From Planctomycetota bacterium (GTDB lineage: Bacteria > Planctomycetota > UBA8742 > UBA2392), in the NCBI GenBank assembly GCA_016722065.1, contig JADKGX010000001.1:806001-870000 (forward strand): a DNA stretch of 64,000 bases. Reading direction: 5' to 3'. Shown piece by piece: positions 38,020 through 45,980 of the stretch (the first letter of the stretch is position 1; each line of letters opens with the position of its first letter). The notes under the pieces were generated by a model. It ran no database searches. It saw nothing but the letters and a program-made list of their open reading frames with translations, and had not been told where the DNA came from. A program made the position numbers and the translations under genes.

Positions 38020-38928
38020 ATGTCGCGCAAGTACATACCCTATCTGGTCACCTTGGTGTTGATCGCCGTCCTGGTGGGCGTGTTTGCCCACAAGGGCCCC
38101 CAAACCGGCCCGCAAGGCAATGCCCCGCAGGGCAACGCCCCAGTGCAGGACAAGACCTTTGACATGGAATCGTTCTTTCTGGTCTTTGACACCAACCATG
38201 ACGGCGGCGTGCTGCCCGCAGAGTTCGAAGCCGTGTACGCAACGTGGGAACAAGGCGCCCGTTTCAGCATGGGTGCTGGCCAGGAGGCGCTGAGTGCCGC
38301 CAAGGCCTTTCAGTACTTCGACCAGGACCGCAACGGCCGCATTGATGGCTACGACCCGCGCATGAAAGACGCCTGGGACAAAGCCTGGGAGGTGTTTACG
38401 CGGGATTGCGCCAAGCGCGGCCTGGCGCCCAAGGAATGGCGCGGTTTGTGGCTGGGCTTGAACACCGCACAACTGGGCACGATGAACCACGAAATTGGCG
38501 CCCGCGCCCGGGGCGAGTTGCCCTTTGGCGGCGCCTTTTTTGACGCCAAGTACTTCGAAGGCAACCGCTACGTCAAGGTTACGCGCAAAGACGGCACCTT
38601 TGTGCAGGGGTTCGCCACAGAAAAAGAAGGCAAGCTGTGGGTCGTCACCACGGAACAATCGTTGGTGGTGGTCAAACTTGCCGATGCCACAGTGGAAGAA
38701 AAACCCGATTCGCCCCAGGCCGAATACCTCAAGGCCGTGCGCATGACGCCCTTTGAGGACGTGGCGGGCAACCTGAAGCTGGCACGCCGCTGCATGGAAC
38801 TGGGGCTTGCGCGCGAAGCCGGGATGATGTTTGCACGCGTGCTGGTGTTCGAACGCGAAAACTCAGAGGCACTCAAGGCCCTGCGCCTGAAGCTGGACGG
38901 TGTGAACTTTGTGCCCGCCGGCGATTGA
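38020..38928 (+). CDS. Membrane-anchored EF-hand protein
   Basis: 302 aa. One N-terminal membrane helix or uncleaved signal (about 7-23), a Gly/Pro/Asn/Gln linker with a repeated QGNAP, then two EF-hand calcium loops: DTNHDGGVLPAE at about 59-70 and DQDRNGRIDGYD at about 98-109. The rest (residues 120-302) has no family I know; an SHD1-like strand region (YVKVTRKDGTFVQGF, then TVEEKPDS) is followed by helical repeats. EF-hand plus such domains in exported proteins are common in planctomycetes. AGGGAAG lies 5 bases before the ATG. Confidence 0.78.
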   Translation: MSRKYIPYLVTLVLIAVLVGVFAHKGPQTGPQGNAPQGNAPVQDKTFDMESFFLVFDTNHDGGVLPAEFEAVYATWEQGARFSMGAGQEALSAAKAFQYFDQDRNGRIDGYDPRMKDAWDKAWEVFTRDCAKRGLAPKEWRGLWLGLNTAQLGTMNHEIGARARGELPFGGAFFDAKYFEGNRYVKVTRKDGTFVQGFATEKEGKLWVVTTEQSLVVVKLADATVEEKPDSPQAEYLKAVRMTPFEDVAGNLKLARRCMELGLAREAGMMFARVLVFERENSEALKALRLKLDGVNFVPAGD

Positions 38929-38965
38929 AGACGTCACCAGTTTGCCGCAACAGGATGATACAGGC

Positions 38966-40159
38966 ATGGAAGCCATCACCGTCACGGAGCTAAGTAATCG
39001 ACTCAAGCGCAGCATTGAGGGCGCCTTTGATAACGTGGCCGTGACCGGCGAGATTGGCAACTATCGTGGCGCCCACCACAGCGGGCACGTGTACTGCAAC
39101 TTCAAGGACGAAGGTGCGCAGATCAAGCTGATCGTCTGGCGTGGCACGCTTCAGAAGCTGCGCTTTGAACTCAAGGATGGCCTGGAAGTAACGATTGTTG
39201 GCAAGCTGGATGTGTACACCAAGCGCGGCGAGTACAGCCTGGTGGCGACCAGCATTGAGCCGCGCGGGCTGGGCGGGCTGCAACTGGCCTTTCAGCAGAT
39301 GTACGCACGGCTGCAATCCGAGGGCCTGTTCGACGACGAACACAAACGCGAATTGCCCCGGTACCCCCAGCGCATTGCGGTGGTCACCAGCCCCACCGGG
39401 GCCGCGGTGCGCGACATCATTACGACGGCGCGGCGCCGCAACCGGCTGGTCGAGATTCTGGTCTGGCCTGCCAAAGTGCAGGGCGACGGCTCCGCCCAGG
39501 AAGTTGCCCACGCGATCCGCCGCTTGAACGAACTGAACGAACAACTGCACATCGAAGTGATGATTGTGGGGCGTGGCGGCGGCAGCCTGGAAGACCTGTG
39601 GGCCTTCAACGAGGAACCCGTGGCCCGGGCAATTTACGAAAGCGAGATTCCGGTTGTCAGCGCCGTCGGCCACGAAGTCGACACAACCATTGCCGACCTG
39701 GTGGCGGACTTGCGCGCCCCCACCCCCACCGCCGCAGCCGAGATCGTGGTTCCCGAACTTGCCGGCATGATTGAACTGGTGCACGAGCAGCAACTGCGCC
39801 TGTCGCGCGGCCTGCGCCATACAGTCGAGTTGTGGGGCGAAAAGTTGGGCAACATAAAGTCCCGTCTGGCCGCGATGGGCCCGCTGAACCAGGTGCGCCG
39901 CGAGCAACAAAGGCTCGATTACCTGTGGGAGAACACCCAGCGCGCAATGCAGCACCAGCTGGCCAAAGCCCGGGAAACCAACGCATCGCAAGGTCAGCGG
40001 CTCAACGCCCTGAGTCCGCTTGCCGTGCTGCAAAGAGGCTACAGCATCACCCGCGATCAAAAGGGCGAAGTCATCAAGGAAGCCGATCAGGTGAAACCCG
40101 GCCAAGAACTAGTCACCAAACTCGCCAAGGGCGAAGTGCGCAGCCGGGCAATTGGTTGA
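38966..40159 (+). CDS. xseA: Exodeoxyribonuclease VII large subunit
   Basis: Catalytic subunit of exonuclease VII, which degrades single-stranded DNA to oligonucleotides, 397 aa. The N-terminal OB-fold is at 1-100 (VTELSNRLKRSIEGAFDNV, HSGHVYCNFKDEGAQIKLI). The catalytic domain has VVTSPTGAAVRDII near 140, GRGGGSLEDLWAFN near 208 and SAVGHEVDTTIADLVADLRA near 240. It ends with the family LQRGYSI motif. The start is the ATG before EAITVTEL; the frame is open 19 codons up. The small subunit gene xseB, often downstream, is not seen here; a DinB gene follows instead. Confidence 0.95.
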   Translation: MEAITVTELSNRLKRSIEGAFDNVAVTGEIGNYRGAHHSGHVYCNFKDEGAQIKLIVWRGTLQKLRFELKDGLEVTIVGKLDVYTKRGEYSLVATSIEPRGLGGLQLAFQQMYARLQSEGLFDDEHKRELPRYPQRIAVVTSPTGAAVRDIITTARRRNRLVEILVWPAKVQGDGSAQEVAHAIRRLNELNEQLHIEVMIVGRGGGSLEDLWAFNEEPVARAIYESEIPVVSAVGHEVDTTIADLVADLRAPTPTAAAEIVVPELAGMIELVHEQQLRLSRGLRHTVELWGEKLGNIKSRLAAMGPLNQVRREQQRLDYLWENTQRAMQHQLAKARETNASQGQRLNALSPLAVLQRGYSITRDQKGEVIKEADQVKPGQELVTKLAKGEVRSRAIG

Positions 40160-40271
40160 GTTTGCGGATCTTCAGATCCATGCGAGCAGCATCCTTCCAA
40201 AGCCCGCCCGCCATAGAGTGCCGTCGCCCAGAAACCAACACCTTGCAACAAACCAACCGCGGGAGGACTCC

Positions 40272-40757
40272 ATGTACACACCTGAAGCCCTGTTGGATCT
40301 GCATGAACGATGCCACCGCAGCTTCGAGAAGTTGCTGCTGCATTGTGCCGCGTTCGACCCCGGAGTGCTGAACCGTGAATTGGCCGGCTTTGGCTACCCC
40401 ACGATCCGCCTGAAGGTGCACCATGTGATCGGGGCCGAGGATTACTGGCTGGGAGTTGTGCGCGGAAATTTCAGCGTGGATGAAAACGACGCCGCTTACC
40501 CGACGATCCCGTCGCTGGAAACCTGGCGCCTGCAAGTTGCGGCGGACACACAGGCCTGGCTGCGCGGCGCCAATGCCCAGGACTTGAACACCGCCCGACC
40601 CATGAAAACCTGGGGTGGCAAAGAACACGTGATCAGACCCGCGCATGTGCTGCTGCGCACACAGACGCACATCTTTCAACACCAGGGACAAGTGGCCGCC
40701 ATGTGTCGGCTGCTGGGCAAGCCAATTCCGGCGGGGCTGGATTTTCCATTGGGATAA
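40272..40757 (+). CDS. DinB-family protein
   Basis: Four-helix-bundle DinB/YfiT-like protein, 161 aa. Metal-site histidines are placed as in the family: first helix HERCHRSFEKLLLH, then KVHHVIGAEDYWLG near 47, and HVLLRTQTHIFQHQGQ near 129. The role may be thiol or metal-dependent transfer; not settled for most members. GGGAGG lies 5 bases before the ATG, which fixes the start. Confidence 0.85.
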   Translation: MYTPEALLDLHERCHRSFEKLLLHCAAFDPGVLNRELAGFGYPTIRLKVHHVIGAEDYWLGVVRGNFSVDENDAAYPTIPSLETWRLQVAADTQAWLRGANAQDLNTARPMKTWGGKEHVIRPAHVLLRTQTHIFQHQGQVAAMCRLLGKPIPAGLDFPLG

Positions 40758-40777
40758 GCCAGCGCCAAAAACCGCCC

Positions 40778-41686
40778 CTACCGGGCGCTCACCCGTGTGC
40801 GCCACAGCCACCACGCCCCGGTGGCCCCAGCCAACGCCATACACAGGCCGATGATCCACCAGACCAGCGGCGGGGGCTGGCGCTGAAGTTCCGGCGCGGC
40901 CAGCTCTGCCTGAAACTGAGTCGCAGCCGATGCCGGAAAGGCCGTGAAATCATCAAACCATGCCTGCACATGCGGGAATGCCTTTTGCCGGTGGTTGTCA
41001 CTGCCCACGGCAATTGCCGCTACGGTCGGCGCGGGCTGGCCGAACACAGCGCGATAATCGGCTGCGATATTGCGCGTCTCCTGAAGCCAATCGCCCGTGG
41101 GCAGGCTGTCGCTGCGCAGGTTGATCACGACAATACGACCTTCGCCAAAGGCGGCGTCTACGGCCTGGCTGGCAGGCAGCTTTCCACCCAGTGTGTAACA
41201 GATGGCCCGTGCCGGCGGGTCAACCCCCGCGTACTGCTGCACTTTCTTGCGAAACGCGTTGGCGGCAGGGCCGGCGTCCTGCCAGCCGTAGTCAAAGCCC
41301 ACCAGCACGCGTGCTGGAAAGTTGTCGAACTCGGGGCTCAGGGGCGTGCTGGTGCCAAAGGTATGGCTGGCACGCCAGCGCCAGCGCAGGATGGGCTCAG
41401 CGGCTGGCTTGAGGTCCAGCTTATGCCAGAACAGCCCCGCAGAACGGTCTGCCGTAATCTGCAATGCGCCGTCCACCAGAGCCAGTTCGGGGTCGTGCAC
41501 GGAGCCTTCGACGACGTACTTGTGCCAGCTTTCCAGTTGCGCGGGGTCTTCAAAATCGGCCAGCACCCGGCCTGCCACTGGCGCCGCCGGGGCGGCGTCC
41601 AGTGCGGAAACGCTGACGGCGTGACGGTTCTGGGTGGTGGTGCACCCGGCAAGCAACATCAGCACAAGGCAGGCAACGGGGCGCAT
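40778..41686 (-). CDS. DUF3047-like lipoprotein with C-terminal membrane helix
   Basis: 302 aa. A lipobox LLAGC at about residues 11-15 marks a lipoprotein. The centre resembles DUF3047: ILRWRWRASH near 98 and FPARVLVGFDYGW near 122, then RAICYTLGGKLP and RIVVINLRSDSL. Members are exported and of unknown function. A second membrane helix near the C-terminus (PLVWWIIGLCMALAGATGAW) is an addition; with the lipid anchor it would fix both ends in the membrane. TAGACT ends 6 bases before the ATG, with no ribosome site. Confidence 0.75.
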   Translation of the reverse strand: MRPVACLVLMLLAGCTTTQNRHAVSVSALDAAPAAPVAGRVLADFEDPAQLESWHKYVVEGSVHDPELALVDGALQITADRSAGLFWHKLDLKPAAEPILRWRWRASHTFGTSTPLSPEFDNFPARVLVGFDYGWQDAGPAANAFRKKVQQYAGVDPPARAICYTLGGKLPASQAVDAAFGEGRIVVINLRSDSLPTGDWLQETRNIAADYRAVFGQPAPTVAAIAVGSDNHRQKAFPHVQAWFDDFTAFPASAATQFQAELAAPELQRQPPPLVWWIIGLCMALAGATGAWWLWRTRVSAR

Positions 41687-41692
41687 GGCTGC

Positions 41693-41698
41693 AGTCTA
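41693..41698 (-). promoter_or_regulatory. -10 box for a predicted leaderless DUF3047 mRNA
   Basis: On the minus strand TAGACT is followed by 6 bases and the ATG. The box lies just after the stop of the upstream M19 dipeptidase gene. Confidence 0.4.
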
Positions 41699-41727
41699 AC
41701 CTGTGTCGGTGCAATTGCCCGGCACGG

Positions 41728-42687
41728 TCAAGCCGGCAGCACTTCGCCCAGGTAACGCAGCAGGTTGCCGCTGAAAACGGCCTCAATCACGGTCTCGGCC
41801 ATGCCGCGGCTGTGAAGTGCGCTTTCCAGGTTGCCCATGTCGCCCACGTGACGCAGGTCGGTACAGGTGTCGGCAAAGCCGTCAAAATCACCGCCGATGG
41901 CAACATGATCGCGCCCGCAAACCGCAACGGCATGCTGGACATGGTCGGCAACATCCTGGCAGTTCACGGGCGGGCCGCCCGCGTCGCCGGCCCCGGCCTT
42001 GAGGTGCCCGGGATAGAAGTCAATGCCCACAATGCCGCCGCGGTCGGCAATGGCGCGCAACATGGCGTCGTCGGCGTTGCGGGTGATGTTGACCAGTGCG
42101 CGGCAGCCGGTATGGCTGATACAGGGCGGGGCCTTGGCAAGTGCCATGACTTCGTCAAAGGCCGGCTGGGGCAAGTGGGCACAATCGACCGCGACCCCGA
42201 GCTGGTTCATCCGACCGACCAGATCACGCCCAAAGGTCGACAGTCCGCGCCGGGGTTCGGCCACGCCGCAGCCGTCGGCGACCTCGTTGGCGTGGTTATG
42301 CGTCAAGCCAATGCCGCGCACGCCGCGCTGAAAGAAAGCTCCAAGCAACTCCAGGCTTCCGCACAGCGGGCTGGCGCCTTCCAGCCACGGAATCAAGCCC
42401 AGCCGACCATTCAGACCGGCCAGGTCGCGCCGGGTACGCACCGGGGCAAATGTGGCCGCGTTGGCCTCAAGGCTGCAGTCAATGGCATCAATGATGCGGT
42501 CGGCAAAATCACGGGCTGGGGCTGCCTGATAGTGCTTGGGCGTGAACACGGAACACACTTGCAGCACCTGGCCCACGTCGCGCATGCGCGGCACGTTGAC
42601 GTGCAGGCCGCCTTCGCGCTGCAAGGGGTCCAGGCCCTCGGTGGCGACGCGGTAAAATGTATCGGCATGGGCGTCGGCATAGCGCAT
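41728..42687 (-). CDS. Membrane-dipeptidase family (M19) peptidase
   Basis: Zinc dipeptidase of the renal dipeptidase family, 319 aa, a little short for the family. Metal ligands can be followed: DAHADT at residues 5-10, the Glu of PWLEGASP near 103, His of VDCAHLPQP near 170 and His of ISHTGCRAL near 192, and GGDFDG near 264. No signal peptide, so it is probably cytoplasmic. Dipeptides, including some with D-residues, are substrates of known members. Divergent from the GATase-like membrane protein gene. Confidence 0.9.
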   Translation of the reverse strand: MRYADAHADTFYRVATEGLDPLQREGGLHVNVPRMRDVGQVLQVCSVFTPKHYQAAPARDFADRIIDAIDCSLEANAATFAPVRTRRDLAGLNGRLGLIPWLEGASPLCGSLELLGAFFQRGVRGIGLTHNHANEVADGCGVAEPRRGLSTFGRDLVGRMNQLGVAVDCAHLPQPAFDEVMALAKAPPCISHTGCRALVNITRNADDAMLRAIADRGGIVGIDFYPGHLKAGAGDAGGPPVNCQDVADHVQHAVAVCGRDHVAIGGDFDGFADTCTDLRHVGDMGNLESALHSRGMAETVIEAVFSGNLLRYLGEVLPA

Positions 42688-42751
42688 GCAAGCTTATCGA
42701 CACTTCGGGCGACGGTTCTGAATGCGCGGTGGTGGAATCAGGCAGCCGCCC

Positions 42752-42757
42752 TATAAT
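42752..42757 (+). promoter_or_regulatory. Perfect -10 box for a predicted leaderless mRNA
   Basis: TATAAT ends 8 bases before the ATG of the following membrane protein gene. No ribosome site fits, so the ATG should be at or near the 5' end of the mRNA. Confidence 0.55.
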
Positions 42758-42765
42758 CCCGGCCC

Positions 42766-44904
42766 ATGCGCATTGCCCTGTTCAGCCTGATCACCCTGTT
42801 TGCGGCCCTTTTGCCAGCCCAGGAATACCTGCTGGAAACCGAATTGGGCATTGGCGGCACCGCCCAGACTCCCGGGTTGGTCGCAGCACCCTTTGCCCCG
42901 CTTACGGTGCATATTCAGCGCACCGACACGCGCCCCTTCAAGGGCCGCGTTGTGGTGGAATTGTCAGGGCGCGCCGCGCGCGGGCCCTTTGGCGACGACC
43001 GCCCAGCCATTGAATTATCGCAGGAGTTGAACCTGGAAGAAGGCACCCAGAACGCGGTGGTGCACTTTGAGATTCCGGTCTATCGCAATTCACTGGAAGG
43101 TCAGGTTGCGCTGGAACGAAACTTTGGCGATGGGTTTGAGCCCGTCAGTGCACGCGCGTTTACGGGTGCCGTGCATGGTGACAACCGCGCGCTGGTGGGG
43201 TTCATCAGCCAGGCACGGCTGGCCAGCGCCCAGCCCTACCTGTTTCAGGACTTGATCGAGATTCAGAACCAGCAATTGCCTGAAAACTGGAAGTTACTGG
43301 CCTGCTTCGATGCCATTGTCCTCAATGACGACCGTTTGAGCCGCAAGCAGGCGGAAGCATTGGTTGATTACGTCATCGCCGGCGGCACGCTGGTGGTTTC
43401 CCCCAACACCGCAGCGGCCTTCAACCCGGAGTTGCCAATTGCACGCCTGCTTGGCCTGACTAGTGCTCCGGCCCAGGCCGGGGTGCGGCTTTCAGACTTC
43501 AAGATCCTGCGCGAAAAACCAAAGATTTCCGGCCTGTCGCGCGGCACCGCCGGTGGCCCGACAAACCCCGAGGGTGACCCCGGCACCATAAAGCCACCCG
43601 ACAATGAAGACCCGCCACTGGACCCACGCGACGATTCCGAACTTTCGCTGTGGCAGGGTGCTGGTCGCGCCCGGCCGCTGGAGGATTTGCGCAGCTTGTT
43701 GAGTTACGCCCGGGCCGGTGCCGGCAGTGTCATTTTTGTGCACGCTGATTTTTCCCAGTTCCCGCTCGTGACCGCATCCGAACGCAAGCCCACCACGGCC
43801 GGCGTGAACCTGGTTTCACTGGCCTTGAAACATGCGGCCCAGGGCGTGCGGCGCAGCGCCATGGTACGCCTGGCCGCGGGCGACAACCGCGACACGCTGG
43901 ACATTGCCGGCAAGCGCATTCCCGGACGCGACATGCAGGTGCTATTGATCTTCCTTTACGTCAGTGCCGCAGGCGTGGGCATGTTTCTGCTCGCGCGCCG
44001 GCTGCGTCGACCCGAACTTTACCCCGCGGCGCTGCTGGCGCTGGCGGTTCTCAGTGTGCTTTTGGTGTTCAGCCTTGGCGAGGTCTACAAGCGCGCCGGT
44101 GACCGTGTGCGCATGGTGAGGCTGGTCGTAAGCGACGGCGTAACGCAGCGTAACGCGGTGTTCACCGTTGGTTGCGCCTATGTTGTTGATCAGACCCGGC
44201 TTGAATTTGCCCAGGACCGCACGCCCTGGCTGGTGCCTGCGGGACTCAAGGGCGGCAACATTCGCGGCCTGCCAGCCGACTACGCCCAATACACTGCCAG
44301 CAGTTCGGCCGTGGAAACTGTCACGCAGGTGCACGACCTGGTGCGCTGGCAGAACCTGTTTTTTGCATCGGCGGAACCTGCGGCTGTATCTGACCTGCAA
44401 CTGCGCGTCACCGGCGATGGCGGCGCCCAGACGATTGAGAATCGCTCTCCGCACAGTGTTTCGGGCTGCCTGATCCTGATTGGAGGGCCGCCGACTGCTG
44501 CTCCGGGTGTGCCGCGTTGCAAGTGGCATTATTTGTCCACGCTGGGTGCCGCCGGCAGCGCAGACGCCCGTGTGCCCCTGAGTTCCACCACCCTGGCTCC
44601 GAACGACGGCAGCGCCATTGCCAGCCTGTTGCTGGACCGCAACGATGAGTTCGCGGCCGCTAGCCTTTGTGCGCTGCTGGGAATTTCGCCCAACCGGCGC
44701 GTGATGATGCCGCACGGCCTTTCTGACATGGAACAGTCCTTGAACACCTGTGAGCTGCTGCCCGACGAGGGCGAGTTTCTGGTGATTGGCATTCTGCCCG
44801 AAAACGCCGTCAGCAAGGGCTCCATGGGGTTGCGCGACACAGAACCGGACCGCGTGGGTCAAGCCGTAATCTGGGCCACACGCGGCTTGATGGAATCGCG
44901 CTGA
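42766..44904 (+). CDS. Exported membrane protein with a GATase-like segment, unknown function
   Basis: 712 aa. Signal peptide about 1-18 (LITLFAALLPAQ). Residues 20-170 look like beta-sandwich strands. Residues 175-215 (FDAIVLNDDRLSRKQAEALV, then DYVIAGGTLVVSP) resemble the glutamine-amidotransferase-like fold seen in bacterial membrane proteins, but no catalytic Cys is visible. A Pro/Asp-rich loop follows near 265-290. Two membrane helices lie at about 390-408 and 418-436. The last 270 residues are again extracytoplasmic. In relatives this layout occurs near von Willebrand/aerotolerance-type membrane proteins, but none is present here. The peptidase gene 89 bases downstream may be its partner. 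Confidence 0.75.
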   Translation: MRIALFSLITLFAALLPAQEYLLETELGIGGTAQTPGLVAAPFAPLTVHIQRTDTRPFKGRVVVELSGRAARGPFGDDRPAIELSQELNLEEGTQNAVVHFEIPVYRNSLEGQVALERNFGDGFEPVSARAFTGAVHGDNRALVGFISQARLASAQPYLFQDLIEIQNQQLPENWKLLACFDAIVLNDDRLSRKQAEALVDYVIAGGTLVVSPNTAAAFNPELPIARLLGLTSAPAQAGVRLSDFKILREKPKISGLSRGTAGGPTNPEGDPGTIKPPDNEDPPLDPRDDSELSLWQGAGRARPLEDLRSLLSYARAGAGSVIFVHADFSQFPLVTASERKPTTAGVNLVSLALKHAAQGVRRSAMVRLAAGDNRDTLDIAGKRIPGRDMQVLLIFLYVSAAGVGMFLLARRLRRPELYPAALLALAVLSVLLVFSLGEVYKRAGDRVRMVRLVVSDGVTQRNAVFTVGCAYVVDQTRLEFAQDRTPWLVPAGLKGGNIRGLPADYAQYTASSSAVETVTQVHDLVRWQNLFFASAEPAAVSDLQLRVTGDGGAQTIENRSPHSVSGCLILIGGPPTAAPGVPRCKWHYLSTLGAAGSADARVPLSSTTLAPNDGSAIASLLLDRNDEFAAASLCALLGISPNRRVMMPHGLSDMEQSLNTCELLPDEGEFLVIGILPENAVSKGSMGLRDTEPDRVGQAVIWATRGLMESR

Positions 44905-44993
44905 CGGGCCCGGTTTCGTGCCGCCAAAAGCCTTTCGGAACAGAAGCCGCTGACCCGGTGTTCTAGACCGTGCAGTGCAAACGCAGGCCGCGC

Positions 44994-45968
44994 ATGCGCT
45001 ATCTGCTGCTGGTTTTCTTATTGGCGGCGCCGCTTGCGGCACGACGCGTGGAATTCATCAACCTGGGGGCGCCGGAACACCGCGCGGCGCGCCTGCAATC
45101 GCAGGTGGAAGCTGCCTTTGACCACGTTGAGCAAAAGACCGGGCTGGATGACAGGTTGGACCTGCAGTTGACGCTTGTCGGCGCAGCGCGGCAGTTTTCA
45201 GAACTTGCCCAGGCCGACGGCGTAAGCATGGATAGCGAAAGCGTGCTGGGTTACGCCGTGCCCGCCCGCCGCCGCATAGTGCTGAACTTGTCTGCGATGC
45301 TGGAGCGCGAATTAGAGCCGCTGGGTGTGCTGCGGCACGAGATTGCGCACTTGGTGATGGGCAGCCAGTTGCAGTCGCACCGCCCGCTGTGGTTCGAAGA
45401 AGGCGTGGCTAACTACGTCGAAAACATGGCACTGAACGCCCTGCGTGAGGGCACACAGGTCAGCCTTTCGCCGCCGGATTTTCTGACGCTGGACGAACTC
45501 TCACAGGGCCTGCGCAATGAAAACGCCGGCTTCGCCTATCCGGAATCACGGCGCGTAGTGCAGTTGATTGCGACCCAATGGGGAGAGGCCAAGCTTAAGG
45601 CCCTTCTGGCGGCCCTGCAGGAATCCGGTGTGGATTTTGCCGCGGCATTTTCGCAGTCGACCGGCCAAGAATTATCGGTGCTTCAAGACCTCTGGCAAAG
45701 GCAACGCCAGGAAGAGGCCAAAGGCCGATTTGTGGCTTGGCTGGGCGCAAATTGGAGCTGGCTTTTGTTTGCCATGGGCGCGGTCATCATGTTGGCCGGA
45801 GTATGGGTTGTGCGCCGGCGCGGCAAGCAGCAAGTCGATACCTGGGAAGAACAGGAGAAGTACTTCCCCAGTGACCCAAGCTGGAGCTACAGCCAGCACG
45901 ATCCAGGCGACTTTGGCTACGATTCCGATGCCAACGATGACGATCAAATCGGCAGCCCCCGGGGCTGA
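44994..45968 (+). CDS. Membrane-anchored gluzincin-type peptidase (peptidase MA-like)
   Basis: 324 aa. Signal peptide about 1-17. The zinc motif is HEIAH in LGVLRHEIAHLVM near residue 115, followed after about 17 residues by WFEEGVANYVE, which supplies the third ligand; this is the peptidase-MA-like gluzincin pattern (PF13485). A membrane helix at about 258-278 (WSWLLFAMGAVIMLAGVWVV) anchors it, leaving an acidic cytoplasmic tail with repeated Asp. The frame is open 8 codons above the chosen ATG, which begins the signal peptide. Same strand and close to the GATase-like membrane protein gene. Confidence 0.85.
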   Translation: MRYLLLVFLLAAPLAARRVEFINLGAPEHRAARLQSQVEAAFDHVEQKTGLDDRLDLQLTLVGAARQFSELAQADGVSMDSESVLGYAVPARRRIVLNLSAMLERELEPLGVLRHEIAHLVMGSQLQSHRPLWFEEGVANYVENMALNALREGTQVSLSPPDFLTLDELSQGLRNENAGFAYPESRRVVQLIATQWGEAKLKALLAALQESGVDFAAAFSQSTGQELSVLQDLWQRQRQEEAKGRFVAWLGANWSWLLFAMGAVIMLAGVWVVRRRGKQQVDTWEEQEKYFPSDPSWSYSQHDPGDFGYDSDANDDDQIGSPRG

Positions 45969-45980
45969 GCGGTGGCCACT

